DNA of 64,000 nt, taken from Bacillus sp. 103mf. GTDB lineage: Bacteria > Bacillota > Bacilli > Bacillales > Bacillaceae_G. The DNA is taken from contig NZ_FPAF01000001.1 of the NCBI RefSeq assembly GCF_900116295.1, positions 186,001 through 250,000 on the forward strand, written 5' to 3'. The position numbers and the translations under genes are program-made. The notes beneath the pieces were generated by a model, which saw only the letters and a program-made list of their open reading frames with translations, ran no database searches and was not told the DNA's origin. Each line of letters opens with the position of its first letter. Position 1 is the first letter of the stretch. This document shows positions 16,238 through 25,646 of the stretch, one piece after another.

Positions 16238-18238
16238 TTATAGCATTTCTTTTACTTTGCGAACAACGTTTTCTACAGTGAATCCGTATTCTTCCATAAT
16301 CTTTTCACCAGGAGCAGAAGCACCGAATGTATCGATTCCTAATACGTCTCCATCAAGGCCAACGTAACGATGCCATCCGAAAGTAGCACCCATTTCAATC
16401 GCGAAACGTTTCGTTACTGCTTTTGGTAATACAGATTCTTTATATTCAGCTGATTGCGCTTCATAGCGATCCATAGATGGCATGCTAACAACAGCTGCAT
16501 CGATACCGTCTTTTGCTAATGCTGTTTGCGCTTCAATTGCTAAGCTTACTTCAGATCCAGCTGCAAGTAAGATTGCATCAGCAGTTTCTTTCTTGCTTGG
16601 AGAAATTACATATGCACCTTTTGCAACTTTTTCATACGTATCGTCTTTTGCACCTTCTAATGTTGGAAGATCTTGACGAGTTAAGATTAATGCAGTTGGT
16701 GTTTTTGTAGATTCTAACGCTAGTTTCCAAGCTGCAACAGATTCGTTACCGTCAGCAGGACGAATAACATCTACATTTGGCATTGCACGAAGAGCTGCAA
16801 GCTGTTCGATTGGCTCATGCGTTGGTCCGTCTTCTCCAACTGCGATACTATCATGCGTGAACACATATGTTACTGGCAGTTGCATTAATGCAGCAAGACG
16901 AATTGCTGGACGTAAGTAGTCAGAGAATACGAAGAACGTACCACCGTAAGTTTTTAAACCGCCGTGAAGTGCGATACCGTTCATTGCTGCACCCATTGCG
17001 AACTCACGTACACCGTACCAAATGTTTTTGCCGCTATAATCTTCTCTTGTGAAGTCTTTTTCTTTGTTCATGTACGTTTTGTTAGAACCAGCAAGGTCTG
17101 CAGATCCACCAAAGAATGACGGTACAGATTCAGCAATTGCATTAATAATTTGTCCAGAAGATGAACGAGTTGCTGTTTTTGAACCGATTTCGTATGTTGG
17201 TAAGTTCTTATCCCAACCTTCTGGAAGAAGACCTTTCACTGCTGCTTGCAGTTCAGCTGCTAATTCTGGGTATGCTTTCGCATAATCATCAAGCATTTTA
17301 TTCCACTCAGCTTGTGCTGATTCACCAGCATCTTGTACTGTTTTACGGAAGTTCTCATACACTTCTTCTGGTACATGGAAGTCTTGCTCAAATGCCCAAG
17401 CATATGTTTCTTTTGTTAACTTCGTTTCTTCTACGCCAAGCGGAGAACCATGTGAAGCTGATTTTCCAGATTTGTTTGGTGAACCAAATCCGATTGTTGT
17501 TCTTACTTCGATTAATGTTGGACGTTTTTCGTCAGCTTTTGCTTCTTCAAGCGCTTTCGCAATTGCCTCGATATCGTTTCCATCTTCAACACGGATTACT
17601 TGCCAGCCGTATGCTTTATAACGATCTTCTACACTTTCAGAGAAAGAACGATTTAAATCGCCATCTAATGAAATATCATTAGAATCATATAGTACAACTA
17701 GACGACCTAATCCTAAATGAGCTGCTAATGAAGATGCTTCAGCAGAAACGCCTTCCATTAAGTCTCCGTCACCGCAAATTGCATATGTATTGTGATCAAC
17801 AAGATTATACTCATCACGATTGTATTTCGCTGCTAAATGTCTTTCAGCCATCGCCATACCTACAGCTGTTGCAATACCTTGTCCAAGTGGACCTGTTGTT
17901 GCGTCTACACCTGGTGTGTGACCGAACTCAGGGTGACCTGGTGTTTTACTTCCCCATTGACGGAAATTCTTTAAATCATCCATTGTTACATCATAACCAG
18001 CTAAATGCAGTAAGCTATATAGTAACATTGAACCATGACCTGCAGATAATACGAAACGATCACGGTTAAACCACGTTGGGTTTTTTGGATTATGTTTCAT
18101 AAATTTCGTCCATAATGTATACGCCATTGGAGCTGCACCCATTGGCATTCCTGGATGACCAGAGTTTGATTTTTCAATCGCATCAATGGATAATGTGCGA
18201 ATCGTGTTGATAGAAAGTTGTTCGATTGAATGTGTCAT
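16238..18238 (-). CDS. tkt: Transketolase
   Basis: Thiamine-diphosphate enzyme of the pentose phosphate pathway, moving two-carbon units between ketose and aldose phosphates. The 666 residues show the complete three-domain layout: [17 protein letters not shown] at the N terminus, the ThDP motif [13 protein letters not shown] about residue 154, and the pyrimidine-domain stretch [20 protein letters not shown] about residue 460. The ATG has an AAGGGAAG site. The tkt-sirA-yneF order matches B. subtilis, but the expected neighbour ynzC lies 10 kb away behind the accessory stretch 18.2-28.1 kb. Confidence 0.97.
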   Translation of the reverse strand: MTHSIEQLSINTIRTLSIDAIEKSNSGHPGMPMGAAPMAYTLWTKFMKHNPKNPTWFNRDRFVLSAGHGSMLLYSLLHLAGYDVTMDDLKNFRQWGSKTPGHPEFGHTPGVDATTGPLGQGIATAVGMAMAERHLAAKYNRDEYNLVDHNTYAICGDGDLMEGVSAEASSLAAHLGLGRLVVLYDSNDISLDGDLNRSFSESVEDRYKAYGWQVIRVEDGNDIEAIAKALEEAKADEKRPTLIEVRTTIGFGSPNKSGKSASHGSPLGVEETKLTKETYAWAFEQDFHVPEEVYENFRKTVQDAGESAQAEWNKMLDDYAKAYPELAAELQAAVKGLLPEGWDKNLPTYEIGSKTATRSSSGQIINAIAESVPSFFGGSADLAGSNKTYMNKEKDFTREDYSGKNIWYGVREFAMGAAMNGIALHGGLKTYGGTFFVFSDYLRPAIRLAALMQLPVTYVFTHDSIAVGEDGPTHEPIEQLAALRAMPNVDVIRPADGNESVAAWKLALESTKTPTALILTRQDLPTLEGAKDDTYEKVAKGAYVISPSKKETADAILLAAGSEVSLAIEAQTALAKDGIDAAVVSMPSMDRYEAQSAEYKESVLPKAVTKRFAIEMGATFGWHRYVGLDGDVLGIDTFGASAPGEKIMEEYGFTVENVVRKVKEML

Positions 18239-18498
18239 GCTATTCTTCCCTTCGCTTATATTAAAGTAAACGTTTTACACATTTATATGATATCTTTCCT
18301 TGCAAGATTATACAACATGTATCGACAAATATGTTGATGTTTTTTCGTATTTGTTCAAAAAAACGTACTATTTTCCACAATGTATAGGGTTCCAATCTGC
18401 TATACTTTTTTAGGTTTTCACACTTTTTAAAAAGAATGTGGTCAAAAATGTGGTCAAATTACAATATGTCCTGCATAACAAAAACTCTAACAAACAAA
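18239..18498. other. tkt upstream region and accessory-island edge
   Basis: Contains the tkt promoter region and then a direct repeat AATGTGGTCAAA (18437 and 18449 region). The latter is the left edge of the disturbed stretch between tkt and ynzC. No gene seen. Confidence 0.4.
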
Positions 18499-18790
18499 TC
18501 ATGTTTTACTGCAAATAATCCTTACATGTAAGCCATTATTATCTTTAAACATTACACCTGGAATAATACAAATATTTTTTCCATCACAACGAAATTCTAT
18601 AGGCCTTTCAATATACCCAATATCTGGACAATTACAATACAACCGTTACATCTACGTATCGTTCTAATTCTTTTAGTATTCGATTTGCATTTCTATTGCC
18701 ACACATATCATATACAAGCATTAAGTGCCTTCGCGTCGCAAACTTTAACTTACAAATTGTAGATAAAATTTCATTCCCTACTAGACTTTA
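18499..18790 (-). pseudogene. Frameshifted remnant of a small unrecognised gene
   Basis: On the minus strand an open frame reads ILSTICKLKFATRRHLMLVY, then DMCGNRNANRILKELERYVD, and hits a stop. The next frame continues without a break in sense as CPDIGYIERPIEFRCDGKN and ICIIPGVMFKDNNGLHVRII to a stop at 18499. One frameshift near 18640 therefore splits what was a protein of 95 residues or more; no start codon with a ribosome site remains. The N-terminal part looks like a helix-turn-helix region. The family was not identified. Confidence 0.5.
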
Positions 18791-19178
18791 TCCTATGCTA
18801 TTTTGTTTTCTTCTATTAATAAGTATATATGTGTATAAAAAAGTAGGAGTAGCTTTTTATCGCCATCTCCTACATCAAGTCGAAAAATATGCAATTTGAG
18901 TATATGACGTGAGATAAATTGGCGCAAATAGATAAAAACGCATTTCCCTATGCGAAAATGATATTTTTTAGAAGGGGTCACCTTACATTGCCATCAACTT
19001 AAGAATTTAGAATTACCCTAAAACAATTTTTTGTAAATTACTCAATTTTATCGTTTTGGGGCAGTATACTTTTGTTAACCTGATAACGATGTTTTGAAAA
19101 AAGTTATACAGTTTAGTTTCTTTTTCATTAAAGAATTCTTTATGAGTTTTAATCAAAATTTTTTATAAATATAAAAGA
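18791..19178. other. Intergenic stretch without a recognisable gene
   Basis: AT-rich, with an inverted repeat AAGTAGGAGTAGC...ATCTCCTAC and a GGTGACC element near 18975 next to CATTGCCATCAA. It looks like decayed mobile or accessory DNA. Nothing codes convincingly. Confidence 0.35.
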
Positions 19179-19607
19179 TTAAATAGACCAAGTATATGTG
19201 AAATAATAATTTTCCCAAGCATCCGTAATTTGTACGTTATAATACGCGCCTCTCATACCAGTAAATCTTGCATTTCCATTATAATATGGCCAACTATAAG
19301 TCTCAGTGAATGGTTTCCAACTAGTACAGCTATTTGTACCAGCAGTGCATAATCTTACTTGTATTGCTCCTACATTCGCTGGTTTTATAGGTCCAGTTCC
19401 ATCTTTATAATATCTATTAACACCATTAATCCAAATTGTTTTGTCCCCTGATGCCCAAACAGTACCAATTGTTTTTGTTCCCCACTGTGTAGTAAATCTC
19501 CCCATGTCCGCTGCTGATGCGTTTTGTAGTGGTGAAATAAACAAAAAACCTAATACCATCATTCCTATAATTCCCACAATTGATATCATTTTTTTGATTT
19601 TCCCCAC
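19179..19607 (-). CDS. Small secreted protein, unknown function
   Basis: A 142-residue protein with a clear Sec signal peptide (KIKKMISIVGIIGMMVLGFL) and a likely cut after NASA (residue 32-33), leaving a mature domain of about 110 residues rich in Trp, Tyr and Gly. Two cysteines (RLCTAGTNSCTSW) may form a disulfide. The start is GTG with AAAGGAGGAG 6 bases upstream. It stands alone beside two broken genes. A secreted beta-rich domain, bacteriocin-like or host-directed, is possible, but I do not recognise it. Confidence 0.7.
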   Translation of the reverse strand: MGKIKKMISIVGIIGMMVLGFLFISPLQNASAADMGRFTTQWGTKTIGTVWASGDKTIWINGVNRYYKDGTGPIKPANVGAIQVRLCTAGTNSCTSWKPFTETYSWPYYNGNARFTGMRGAYYNVQITDAWENYYFTYTWSI

Positions 19608-19881
19608 GTAATTCTCCTCCTTTTAAACATAGTTCATGCGAACTAATTCGTATGTCACAATGATAATTATATATCGGGAATTTGTAATTATTACCAAAAC
19701 TAATTGTTTTATTTTAAAAACGTTTTAGACTATAAAAAAGTATTAGGCTGTTAAAAAATAGTTAAAGACGGCACTAAATCCTAAAAAAAGAAAATAACTC
19801 CCTACTATATATAAAGCTTTCAAAAGAGAAAAAGTCGTAATCCTTGATAAATTTACAATGGGATTAGCCTCTTTGTTTACT

Positions 19882-19924
19882 ACGAATAATTATTTATGTT
19901 AACCTCACATAAATAATTATTCGT
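19882..19924. terminator. Perfect 18-bp inverted repeat, AT-rich
   Basis: ACGAATAATTATTTATGT, a 7-base loop, ACATAAATAATTATTCGT, immediately after the stop codon of the broken spore-protein-like gene. Placed like a terminator, but with only two G-C pairs near each end and no T run. Confidence 0.5.
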
Positions 19925-19925
19925 T

Positions 19926-20686
19926 TTAGACTGGAGCAGGCGGAAGAAAAATAGCCAATCCAGTAGGAGCATGTAAAACGTCTGCACCAAATTCTCCTAT
20001 ACGTACAGGAACCGGAGGAGTAAAAACATCAAAAATTGATACCGTGTTAGCCAGTTGATTTGCGATATAGAGAGTATTACCTGTAATCGCCAATCCGGCA
20101 GAGCCAGTTAACTCTCCTGCACCACCAAACTTCTTTACAAATTGCATAGGAGTCGGAGGAACGAAAATATCATAAATGGATATCGTATTATCGAATTGAT
20201 TTGAGACATAAAGCGTGTTACCGGTAATCGCCAATTCGGTAGGACCATTTAACTCCTCTGCATTACCAAACACCTCTACAAGTACAGGACTTAAAGGATT
20301 GGAGATATCAAAAATGGATATCGTGTTATTGTCACGATTCGATACAAAAAGAAACAAAGGAGGAAGAGTAGCTAATAGATCCAGAACATTTTCAAACTTG
20401 AATTCTAAGAGCATTTCCTTTTTGATGACATCACGAAGAGTCTTTTGCACACTGGATTCAATAGCAAGAAGATTGGATATTGTAACTACCGGAGGGGAAA
20501 GTGTCGTACTTCCCGGCGGTAATGTTCCTAAAACAAATTGAAGCTTTTCAGCCTCAGCATTGACAATATGAGCCAGAGCTAATTCTTCTAAGGCAATGAG
20601 CTTAAAAGCAATGGAATGGTCTGTGCAGTAGTAATAGAAATAGTAGGTGTTATATTGGGGATGTTAGGAAAAGACAATATATTCAT
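19926..20686 (-). pseudogene. Spore-surface-type beta-propeller repeat protein, broken by a frameshift
   Basis: The minus strand from ATG 20686 reads MNILSFPNIPNITPTISITT and then TAQTIPLLLSSLP before a stop. Shifting one base at about 20597 restores IALEELALAHIVNAEAEKLQ, then FVLGTLPPGS, and runs on to KTLRDVIKKEMLLEFKFENV and three propeller-type repeats (TISIFDISNP, TISIYDIFVP, TVSIFDVFTP, each with GLAITGNTLY). The SSIALEEL-LAHI-NAE-EK-Q-VLGT segment is common at the head of B. cereus-group spore/exosporium surface proteins. The repeats resemble LVIVD/YncE-type blades. A one-base deletion is the simplest explanation. A 174-residue piece could still be made from 20450. Confidence 0.7.
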
Positions 20687-20955
20687 CCTTTCTAAGAAAC
20701 CTTCAAATCATCTGATTCTATGCATAGATAGGTCTCCTATTTTTGTGATTTAAACGTTCATAAATCTGCAAGTTCATGAACAAAGAATGTATGAGTTATT
20801 CTCTTCATTTTATGTAACAAGCGTTTGGATGACTGAGTACTTGTCTTGCTGTAGAAGTACATTCTTTGTTGGAAAAGCCCTTTTTATTTTATCTATGGAA
20901 CACTTGCGGTATGAGTAGAAACGCAGATTATCAATCCAATAGACTTCTTCTCAAA
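20687..20955. other. Intergenic stretch between two broken genes
   Basis: Contains imperfect direct repeats around GAACAAAGAATGTA and GTACATTCTTTGTTGGAA (inverse). No gene or clear promoter seen. Confidence 0.3.
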
Positions 20956-21393
20956 CTATTTATAAAAAGCACTTCTGATCATACTGATTATGTGAACGGA
21001 AAGCCCTTCTCGCATGAGAGGACTTTTTACTTTATCCATTAAGTCTCGTGAAAAAGTATCTTCTAAGTATCTAAATGCAACAGCCTCTTCTTTTGTCATT
21101 TCTCTTACATAAATTGATTCCTCACGTGTCAATGGTTCTAATAATACCAATCCTGACATATTTCTATATACTCTTCTAAAGTTCACTTTATCTTCCTCGC
21201 TCAGAAGTTTACTAAGAAATAGTTCAACAGGAACAGGTGTTAAAAAGTTATTATTTTCATCAATAAAATTAATATCTATGTTGTCATCGATTTCCCGAAT
21301 ATGAAACAAGAAATTTTTATCTTACTGCGATACTTGCACTAAGTACGCTGTTACCTTTTGTTCATCGATTACTGTCAATTCCACTAAAATCAT
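20956..21393 (-). pseudogene. Unrecognised gene interrupted by an in-frame stop
   Basis: From the ATG at 21393 (behind AAGGGG) the frame reads MILVELTVIDEQKVTAYLVQ, then VSQ, a TAA at 21324-21322, and continues in the same frame with DKNFLFHIREIDDNID to a stop at 20956. A CAA-to-TAA change would explain it; the intact protein would have 145 residues. The downstream 117 residues could be translated from a TTG at 21309 but lack a ribosome site. The protein is acidic, soluble and of unknown family. It could be an immunity- or regulator-type small protein. Confidence 0.6.
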
Positions 21394-21492
21394 CCCCTTA
21401 ATTGTTATTTCATGTAAAATTTTAATAGTTAAATATTAAGTAGATATAAAATTATGGTTAATTTATCTATAAAACCTGTTCTTAAAAAAGAA

Positions 21493-21531
21493 AAAAGAGA
21501 TGATTCATTTTATACGTGAATCATCTCTTTT
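21493..21531. terminator. Terminator downstream of the NlpC/P60 gene
   Basis: AAAAGAGATGATTCA, a 9-base loop, TGAATCATCTCTTTT; symmetric, so it can work both ways. Confidence 0.8.
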
Positions 21532-21615
21532 AAGACAATATAATTATTAATTTATAACCTTATTTTAAATAATATTTATACATAGTTTGTTATGTATAAC
21601 CTTAAATATTATCTA

Positions 21616-22413
21616 TTAAAAGTTTGTTATTCTTCCAAAGCCCACTAATTTATCTTTATACCAATTAGTAGATAGTTTAGAATATTTAACCTTACCCGCT
21701 CCGCTACTAGCTTCAATAATGTCATCTCCACCAACATAGATAGCTACATGAGTAACGGCGCTTGTACTATATGTTTCACTAAAAAATACTAAATCTCCTG
21801 GTTCAGCGTTTGCTCTACTAATTCTTTGGGAACTATTATATAATCCTTGAGAAGTCTCATATCCTCTTGAATACCCCGCTTGATTCCAAGAATAATAAAC
21901 AAATCCCGAACAATCAAGACCACTTGAGTTTTTACCTCCCCATACATAAGGAACACCCAAATAATTTTGAGCAACATCAAGAACCTTTACCCAATGACCA
22001 CTAGAAGTGAAATAGTTCCATCTCCCATCAATTTGTAATTGTCCAGTTGCCATAGCACCACCATTATTTGCATCTAAGTAGTACCACACACCTCCATCTT
22101 GGATCCAGCCAATCTTCATGGCACCATATTCACTTGGAACGCTAGTACTTTCATTTAAATAGTACCATTTGCCGTTATCTTGAACCCAGCCAGTCTTCAT
22201 GGCACCACCATTTGGATCTAGGTAGTACCATTTGCCATTATCTTGAATCCAACCTGTTTTCATAGTTCCATTTTCATAATAGTACCAATTTGAATTAGAT
22301 TGTACCCAACCATTTTGAGTTACTTCGGCATGTACACCTTCTGAAGGCACTACTAATGAATAAGCAAACATAGACGTAACACCAAGACCTACACTCAACA
22401 CTAATTTTTTCAT
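21616..22413 (-). CDS. Secreted cell-wall hydrolase: GW/choline-binding-type repeats plus NlpC/P60
   Basis: Predicted peptidoglycan endopeptidase, 265 residues. A Sec signal peptide (KKLVLSVGLGVTSMFAYSLV, likely cut after VHA) is followed by about five NGWVQ...WYYL cell-wall-binding repeats (residues 31-140), then an NlpC/P60 domain. The domain carries catalytic Cys in LDCSGFVYYSW and His in THVAIYVGG; the usual third residue (often His in M-I-H-A) reads DDIIEASS. The start MKKLVLS at 22413 has a GGGGAGA site; a longer in-frame start exists. The repeats share 157 identical DNA bases with the divergent gene at 22632. Confidence 0.9.
   Translation of the reverse strand: MKKLVLSVGLGVTSMFAYSLVVPSEGVHAEVTQNGWVQSNSNWYYYENGTMKTGWIQDNGKWYYLDPNGGAMKTGWVQDNGKWYYLNESTSVPSEYGAMKIGWIQDGGVWYYLDANNGGAMATGQLQIDGRWNYFTSSGHWVKVLDVAQNYLGVPYVWGGKNSSGLDCSGFVYYSWNQAGYSRGYETSQGLYNSSQRISRANAEPGDLVFFSETYSTSAVTHVAIYVGGDDIIEASSGAGKVKYSKLSTNWYKDKLVGFGRITNF
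22113..22269 (-). repeat. 157-bp perfect inverted repeat, left arm
   Basis: Compared base by base, the reverse complement of this segment equals 22788-22944. It codes for part of the wall-binding repeats of the NlpC/P60 gene. Weaker identity extends about 50 bp further toward the intergenic region. Confidence 0.95.
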
Positions 22414-22631
22414 TCTTTTCTCCCCCGTATATTTATTTAAACACTTCCTCATAAAATAAGACTCTAAAATTCAGGAATTTAATACAACCTAATTTTTGTC
22501 AAATAAAAAAAGAAGTCTTCAAACAAAATATTACAAAATTATCAGTAAAATTACAATATTTTATTTTTTTAGATAATTATGGTATGTTTTATTGTGAGAT
22601 TTGTAGTTTACCATAAAAAATGGGGGTATTT

Positions 22632-23429
22632 ATGAAAAAATTAATTTCAATTATTATTTTAGGAGTAACTTTTATATCAGTTCTACCTGTACCTAGTTTG
22701 GCTGACTCTCCATCATCAAATATACAGACGAATTCTGTACAAAATGGTTGGGTGCAATCTGATTCAAAATGGTACTATTATCAAAACGGAACTATGAAAA
22801 CAGGTTGGATTCAAGATAATGGCAAATGGTACTACCTAGATCCAAATGGTGGTGCCATGAAGACTGGCTGGGTTCAAGATAACGGCAAATGGTACTATTT
22901 AAATGAAAGTACTAGCGTTCCAAGTGAATATGGTGCCATGAAGACTGATTGGCAACTTATTAATGGACATTGGTATAATTTAGATTCGAATACAGGAAGC
23001 CTCATTCAATTGGAAGGCTGGAGTACAGTTAACGGTAAGTGGGTCTATTACATACCTGGAGATTACGGATTGGCAACAAATGAAACTCGACTTATTTATG
23101 TAAATGGACATCCTATAAATTGCCATTTTGATTCGAATGGCTACTGGACTGCATTCGATGCAGAGGTAACCGCTTATAGCGCCGAGGAAAATACTGGAGA
23201 CGCACGTGATGGAACTCCGATTACCGGTGATCCAAATCAGAAAATGATTGCAGTTGATCCTTCACTAATTCCACTTGGAACAACACTGTATATTCCTGGT
23301 TATGGAACAGCAGTAGCTCGTGATACTGGAAAATCTATTAAAGGTAATCGTCTTGATGTCCTTTTTGCCAAAACAGCACAAGCTAACTACTGGGGACGTA
23401 AGTATTTATCAGTTGAAATAAAATATTAA
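22632..23429 (+). CDS. Secreted cell-wall enzyme: wall-binding repeats plus 3D (lytic transglycosylase-like) domain
   Basis: A 265-residue protein with a Sec signal peptide ([20 protein letters not shown], cut near SLA), four or five WYYL-type wall-binding repeats (residues 35-160), and a C-terminal 3D domain. That domain shows the Asp residues that name the family: [18 protein letters not shown] and NRLDVLF. 3D domains occur in RpfB/YabE-type and MltA-like muralytic enzymes. The ATG at 22632 follows GGGGG. It is divergent from the NlpC/P60 gene, and the two together could cut glycan and peptide parts of the wall. Confidence 0.85.
   Translation: MKKLISIIILGVTFISVLPVPSLADSPSSNIQTNSVQNGWVQSDSKWYYYQNGTMKTGWIQDNGKWYYLDPNGGAMKTGWVQDNGKWYYLNESTSVPSEYGAMKTDWQLINGHWYNLDSNTGSLIQLEGWSTVNGKWVYYIPGDYGLATNETRLIYVNGHPINCHFDSNGYWTAFDAEVTAYSAEENTGDARDGTPITGDPNQKMIAVDPSLIPLGTTLYIPGYGTAVARDTGKSIKGNRLDVLFAKTAQANYWGRKYLSVEIKY
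22788..22944 (+). repeat. 157-bp perfect inverted repeat, right arm
   Basis: Identical to the reverse complement of 22113-22269. The two arms enclose 518 bp holding both promoters, both signal peptides and the first wall-binding repeat of each gene. Confidence 0.95.
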
Positions 23430-23580
23430 AATAGTAATCTTAAAGTTAGAATTTTCTCTTTCAGGGTCGTCAAACTTAAAAATGAGCGTTTGCAATTTAC
23501 TGGTGAAATATATCCAAGATATAGATTTCGTCTACTGATGAGCTTTGTTTGCGGAAAACTAACAAGTATGGAAATATGAA

Positions 23581-23620
23581 AAAGAAAGCCAACTCAACAT
23601 TATATGAGTCGGCTTTCTTT
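23581..23620 (+). terminator. Terminator after the 3D-domain gene
   Basis: AAAGAAAGCCAACTCA, an 8-base loop, TGAGTCGGCTTTCTTT with one mismatch. Confidence 0.8.
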
Positions 23621-24094
23621 ATTATCTAAGCCAACTTACATAAGACTCATCAAGTTTACACCAACATGGTAATAACAAAGATATTTGTTTTTTTAATTTC
23701 TACTATTATATACAGACAGGATAGAGAATTAAACTGATTTAACTCCCTATGATATACACATAAATCTTTTTACATACGAAAATATCTAAAGGTAAGTTTG
23801 TATATTTTAACGGTATTGTAAATAACTTAATGGACAAGTATTACTTTGATGGGGATTTTATTGGGAGCATAAAAAAGCCCCCAAACGCTAAACGTTAGAG
23901 GTCGAATAAGGGTAAATTGGGAAGTAAAGCATGCAGAGGGGGGATTTCCTACAATCGTAATACATGTTATCATATTATTAAAATTCCTAATATTTACTTT
24001 AATGACAAAAAATGATTTTATATTTGTTTATTTATTTTATGTTACAGTTCCATATGTTAGTCAATTACAACACTGTTAAGAAGGAGTATACATA
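23621..24094. other. Intergenic stretch with a possible gene scrap
   Basis: On the plus strand 23788-23895 reads KGKFVYFNGIVNNLMDKYYF and on to a stop, without a start codon or ribosome site; the KGKFVYFNG motif faintly recalls the NGKWVYY repeats of the gene before it. The remainder is AT-rich and carries the promoter for the lipoprotein genes. Confidence 0.35.
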
Positions 24095-24649
24095 ATGAAA
24101 GCAACGAAACTCGTATCATTAGCAATACCTGTTCTATTATTAGTAGGTTGTGGGGTAGGAGATAAAGATTCTATCCCTAAGACTGAGGAAACTAGTAAAG
24201 CAATGTCGAAAACAGTAATATCTGAAAAACAGTATCCGTATTATATTTGTGAGCAACTGGTAGAGTTTCAATTCAAGAAGGATGAAATATTGTTAAAACT
24301 AGGAGAAGCTTCAAAAGATAATAAGAAATATAAAGATGTATTTAAAACAGCAAACGATATGGATGAAGCCTTAGACCGTATGGAGAACATAATAGTACCT
24401 GATAAATACAAGGGCATTCATAAACTCGTACAAGAAGGGATAACAGATGCAAGAAAAGGAACAAAGTTAATAAAAGACGCTGATAAAGACGATGGACTGA
24501 AGATTCAAGAATCTGTATTAAAAAGTTCTCCACATATGTCAGGTGTAGATGGAGAACAGTGGAGAGAAGCAATTTATAAGTTAAATCAGGAAACCAAAGA
24601 TGCCTACGCCAAAGCACTTGATAAGAAAATGGAAGAACGTACAAAGTAA
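24095..24649 (+). CDS. Putative lipoprotein, unknown function
   Basis: A 184-residue protein with a lipoprotein signal (TKLVSLAIPVLLLVGC; lipobox LVGC at residues 16-19). The mature part is highly charged and helical, rich in Lys and Glu, and contains VEFQFKKDEILLKLGEASKD. It should be anchored to the outer face of the membrane. The ATG has AAGAAGGAG upstream. The next gene starts with nearly the same lipoprotein signal, so the two are duplicates. No family recognised. Confidence 0.75.
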   Translation: MKATKLVSLAIPVLLLVGCGVGDKDSIPKTEETSKAMSKTVISEKQYPYYICEQLVEFQFKKDEILLKLGEASKDNKKYKDVFKTANDMDEALDRMENIIVPDKYKGIHKLVQEGITDARKGTKLIKDADKDDGLKIQESVLKSSPHMSGVDGEQWREAIYKLNQETKDAYAKALDKKMEERTK

Positions 24650-24705
24650 TAGAGTAACTTGTAATTATACATACAATTATTCAACTAATAAGGGGTAATA
24701 GAAAT

Positions 24706-24915
24706 ATGAAAGCAAAGAAACTTGTAACGTTAGCACTTCCAATCATGTTATTAGCAGGGGTAGGTTGTAGTAACGACAAAGCAGAAGAAAAGAAGACTGA
24801 TAGTTTACAAGTAGCAGTAGATTATAAAACTTCTATACTTGACTTAAGTAAAGCGTTAGAAAGCAAATTATCTACAGAAGAATTAAAAGAATTACTTATG
24901 AATGCTAAAGTTTAA
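24706..24915 (+). CDS. Short lipoprotein, probably a truncated paralogue of the preceding gene
   Basis: A 69-residue protein with signal KAKKLVTLALPIMLLAG and lipobox AGVGC or VGC at about residue 21. The signal matches that of the gene at 24095 at most positions, while the mature part stops after about 48 residues (SLQVAVDYKTSILDLSKALE and a short rest). The ATG follows AAGGGG. The shortness relative to its neighbour suggests 3' truncation; a natural small lipoprotein is possible. Confidence 0.6.
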   Translation: MKAKKLVTLALPIMLLAGVGCSNDKAEEKKTDSLQVAVDYKTSILDLSKALESKLSTEELKELLMNAKV

Positions 24916-24988
24916 TACATAGTAAAAAAGCTGACTCAATATTATCTTTAAACAATTTATCTGAAATGATACAAATATTTTTCCAAAA

Positions 24989-25465
24989 TTAAATTCCAAA
25001 ATGTAAAATGTATCCTTCTTCACATTTCACTTTATAACATAACTTAACCAAAGATTGTAATTCTGCACACAGAGTATCTCGATTGAAAAATAGCTTTTCA
25101 TATTCGCCATCATCACCATCAGTCCATTGAAATGATCCTGTAAGTTCCATTGTTTCGGGTGCTAATGAAAACAAATTAATTAGTGAACGAAATAAATTTA
25201 CTGCTATATTTGCTCCTTCTTTCTCAATTTTAGTGATGCCATGATAATGAAGACCAAATCCATTCTCTCTTCTAGAAGGGTTATAAGTTGGAATCCAACG
25301 CAAGAAATCTAGTATATATAAAATAAACTCATCACTTAAAATGACGTATTCTTCAACAGCTGTACCGTCTTTATAAGAAAACTCCATGTCATTCCAAGAA
25401 AAATCTTCAGAACTTAACTCCCCTTTTTCAGGTGAAACAAATACAAATTCATGTTGTAGCGCCAT
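24989..25465 (-). CDS. Unrecognised cytosolic protein
   Basis: A 158-residue protein from the ATG at 25465 (AAAGGGGG 6 bases upstream; earlier in-frame ATG lacks a site). No signal peptide or membrane helix. It is acidic, with many aromatic residues (FSWNDMEFSY, LRWIPTYNPS, GFGLHYHGIT). Its size and composition recall immunity proteins of secreted toxins, but there is no toxin gene beside it and I cannot place it in a family. Single gene in a region of variable genes. Confidence 0.65.
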   Translation of the reverse strand: MALQHEFVFVSPEKGELSSEDFSWNDMEFSYKDGTAVEEYVILSDEFILYILDFLRWIPTYNPSRRENGFGLHYHGITKIEKEGANIAVNLFRSLINLFSLAPETMELTGSFQWTDGDDGEYEKLFFNRDTLCAELQSLVKLCYKVKCEEGYILHFGI

Positions 25466-25589
25466 AATAATCCCCCTTTCTCTTCTTATTTTATTATACT
25501 CTCTTTCTTCGCTCATGGTTTAGAACACAATATTTATGTAATAATTAACAGCCTCACAACTACACACTCCACCTTTTTCGTGAAATACG

Positions 25590-25628
25590 AAAAAGGCCCT
25601 ATTCTCCAAATGAAGAATAGAGCCTTTT
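25590..25628 (-). terminator. Terminator of the MerR gene
   Basis: Minus strand AAAAGGCTCTATTCT and AGAATAGGGCCTTTTT pair around a short loop, just after the MerR stop. Confidence 0.8.
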
Positions 25629-25646
25629 AAATTACAAGCGTTCATT

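Noticed and set aside
16482-18069. Several plus-strand open frames of 61-173 codons
   Set aside because: All are antisense to the intact transketolase gene and have low-complexity Leu-rich translations.
18793-18981. 62-codon minus-strand open frame
   Set aside because: No ribosome site; the sense-bearing remnant lies next to it, not in it.
10631-18990. Shared ATTGCCATCAA at 10631 and about 18981, considered as an insertion-sequence end
   Set aside because: Only 11 bases are shared and no transposase or inverted partner was seen.
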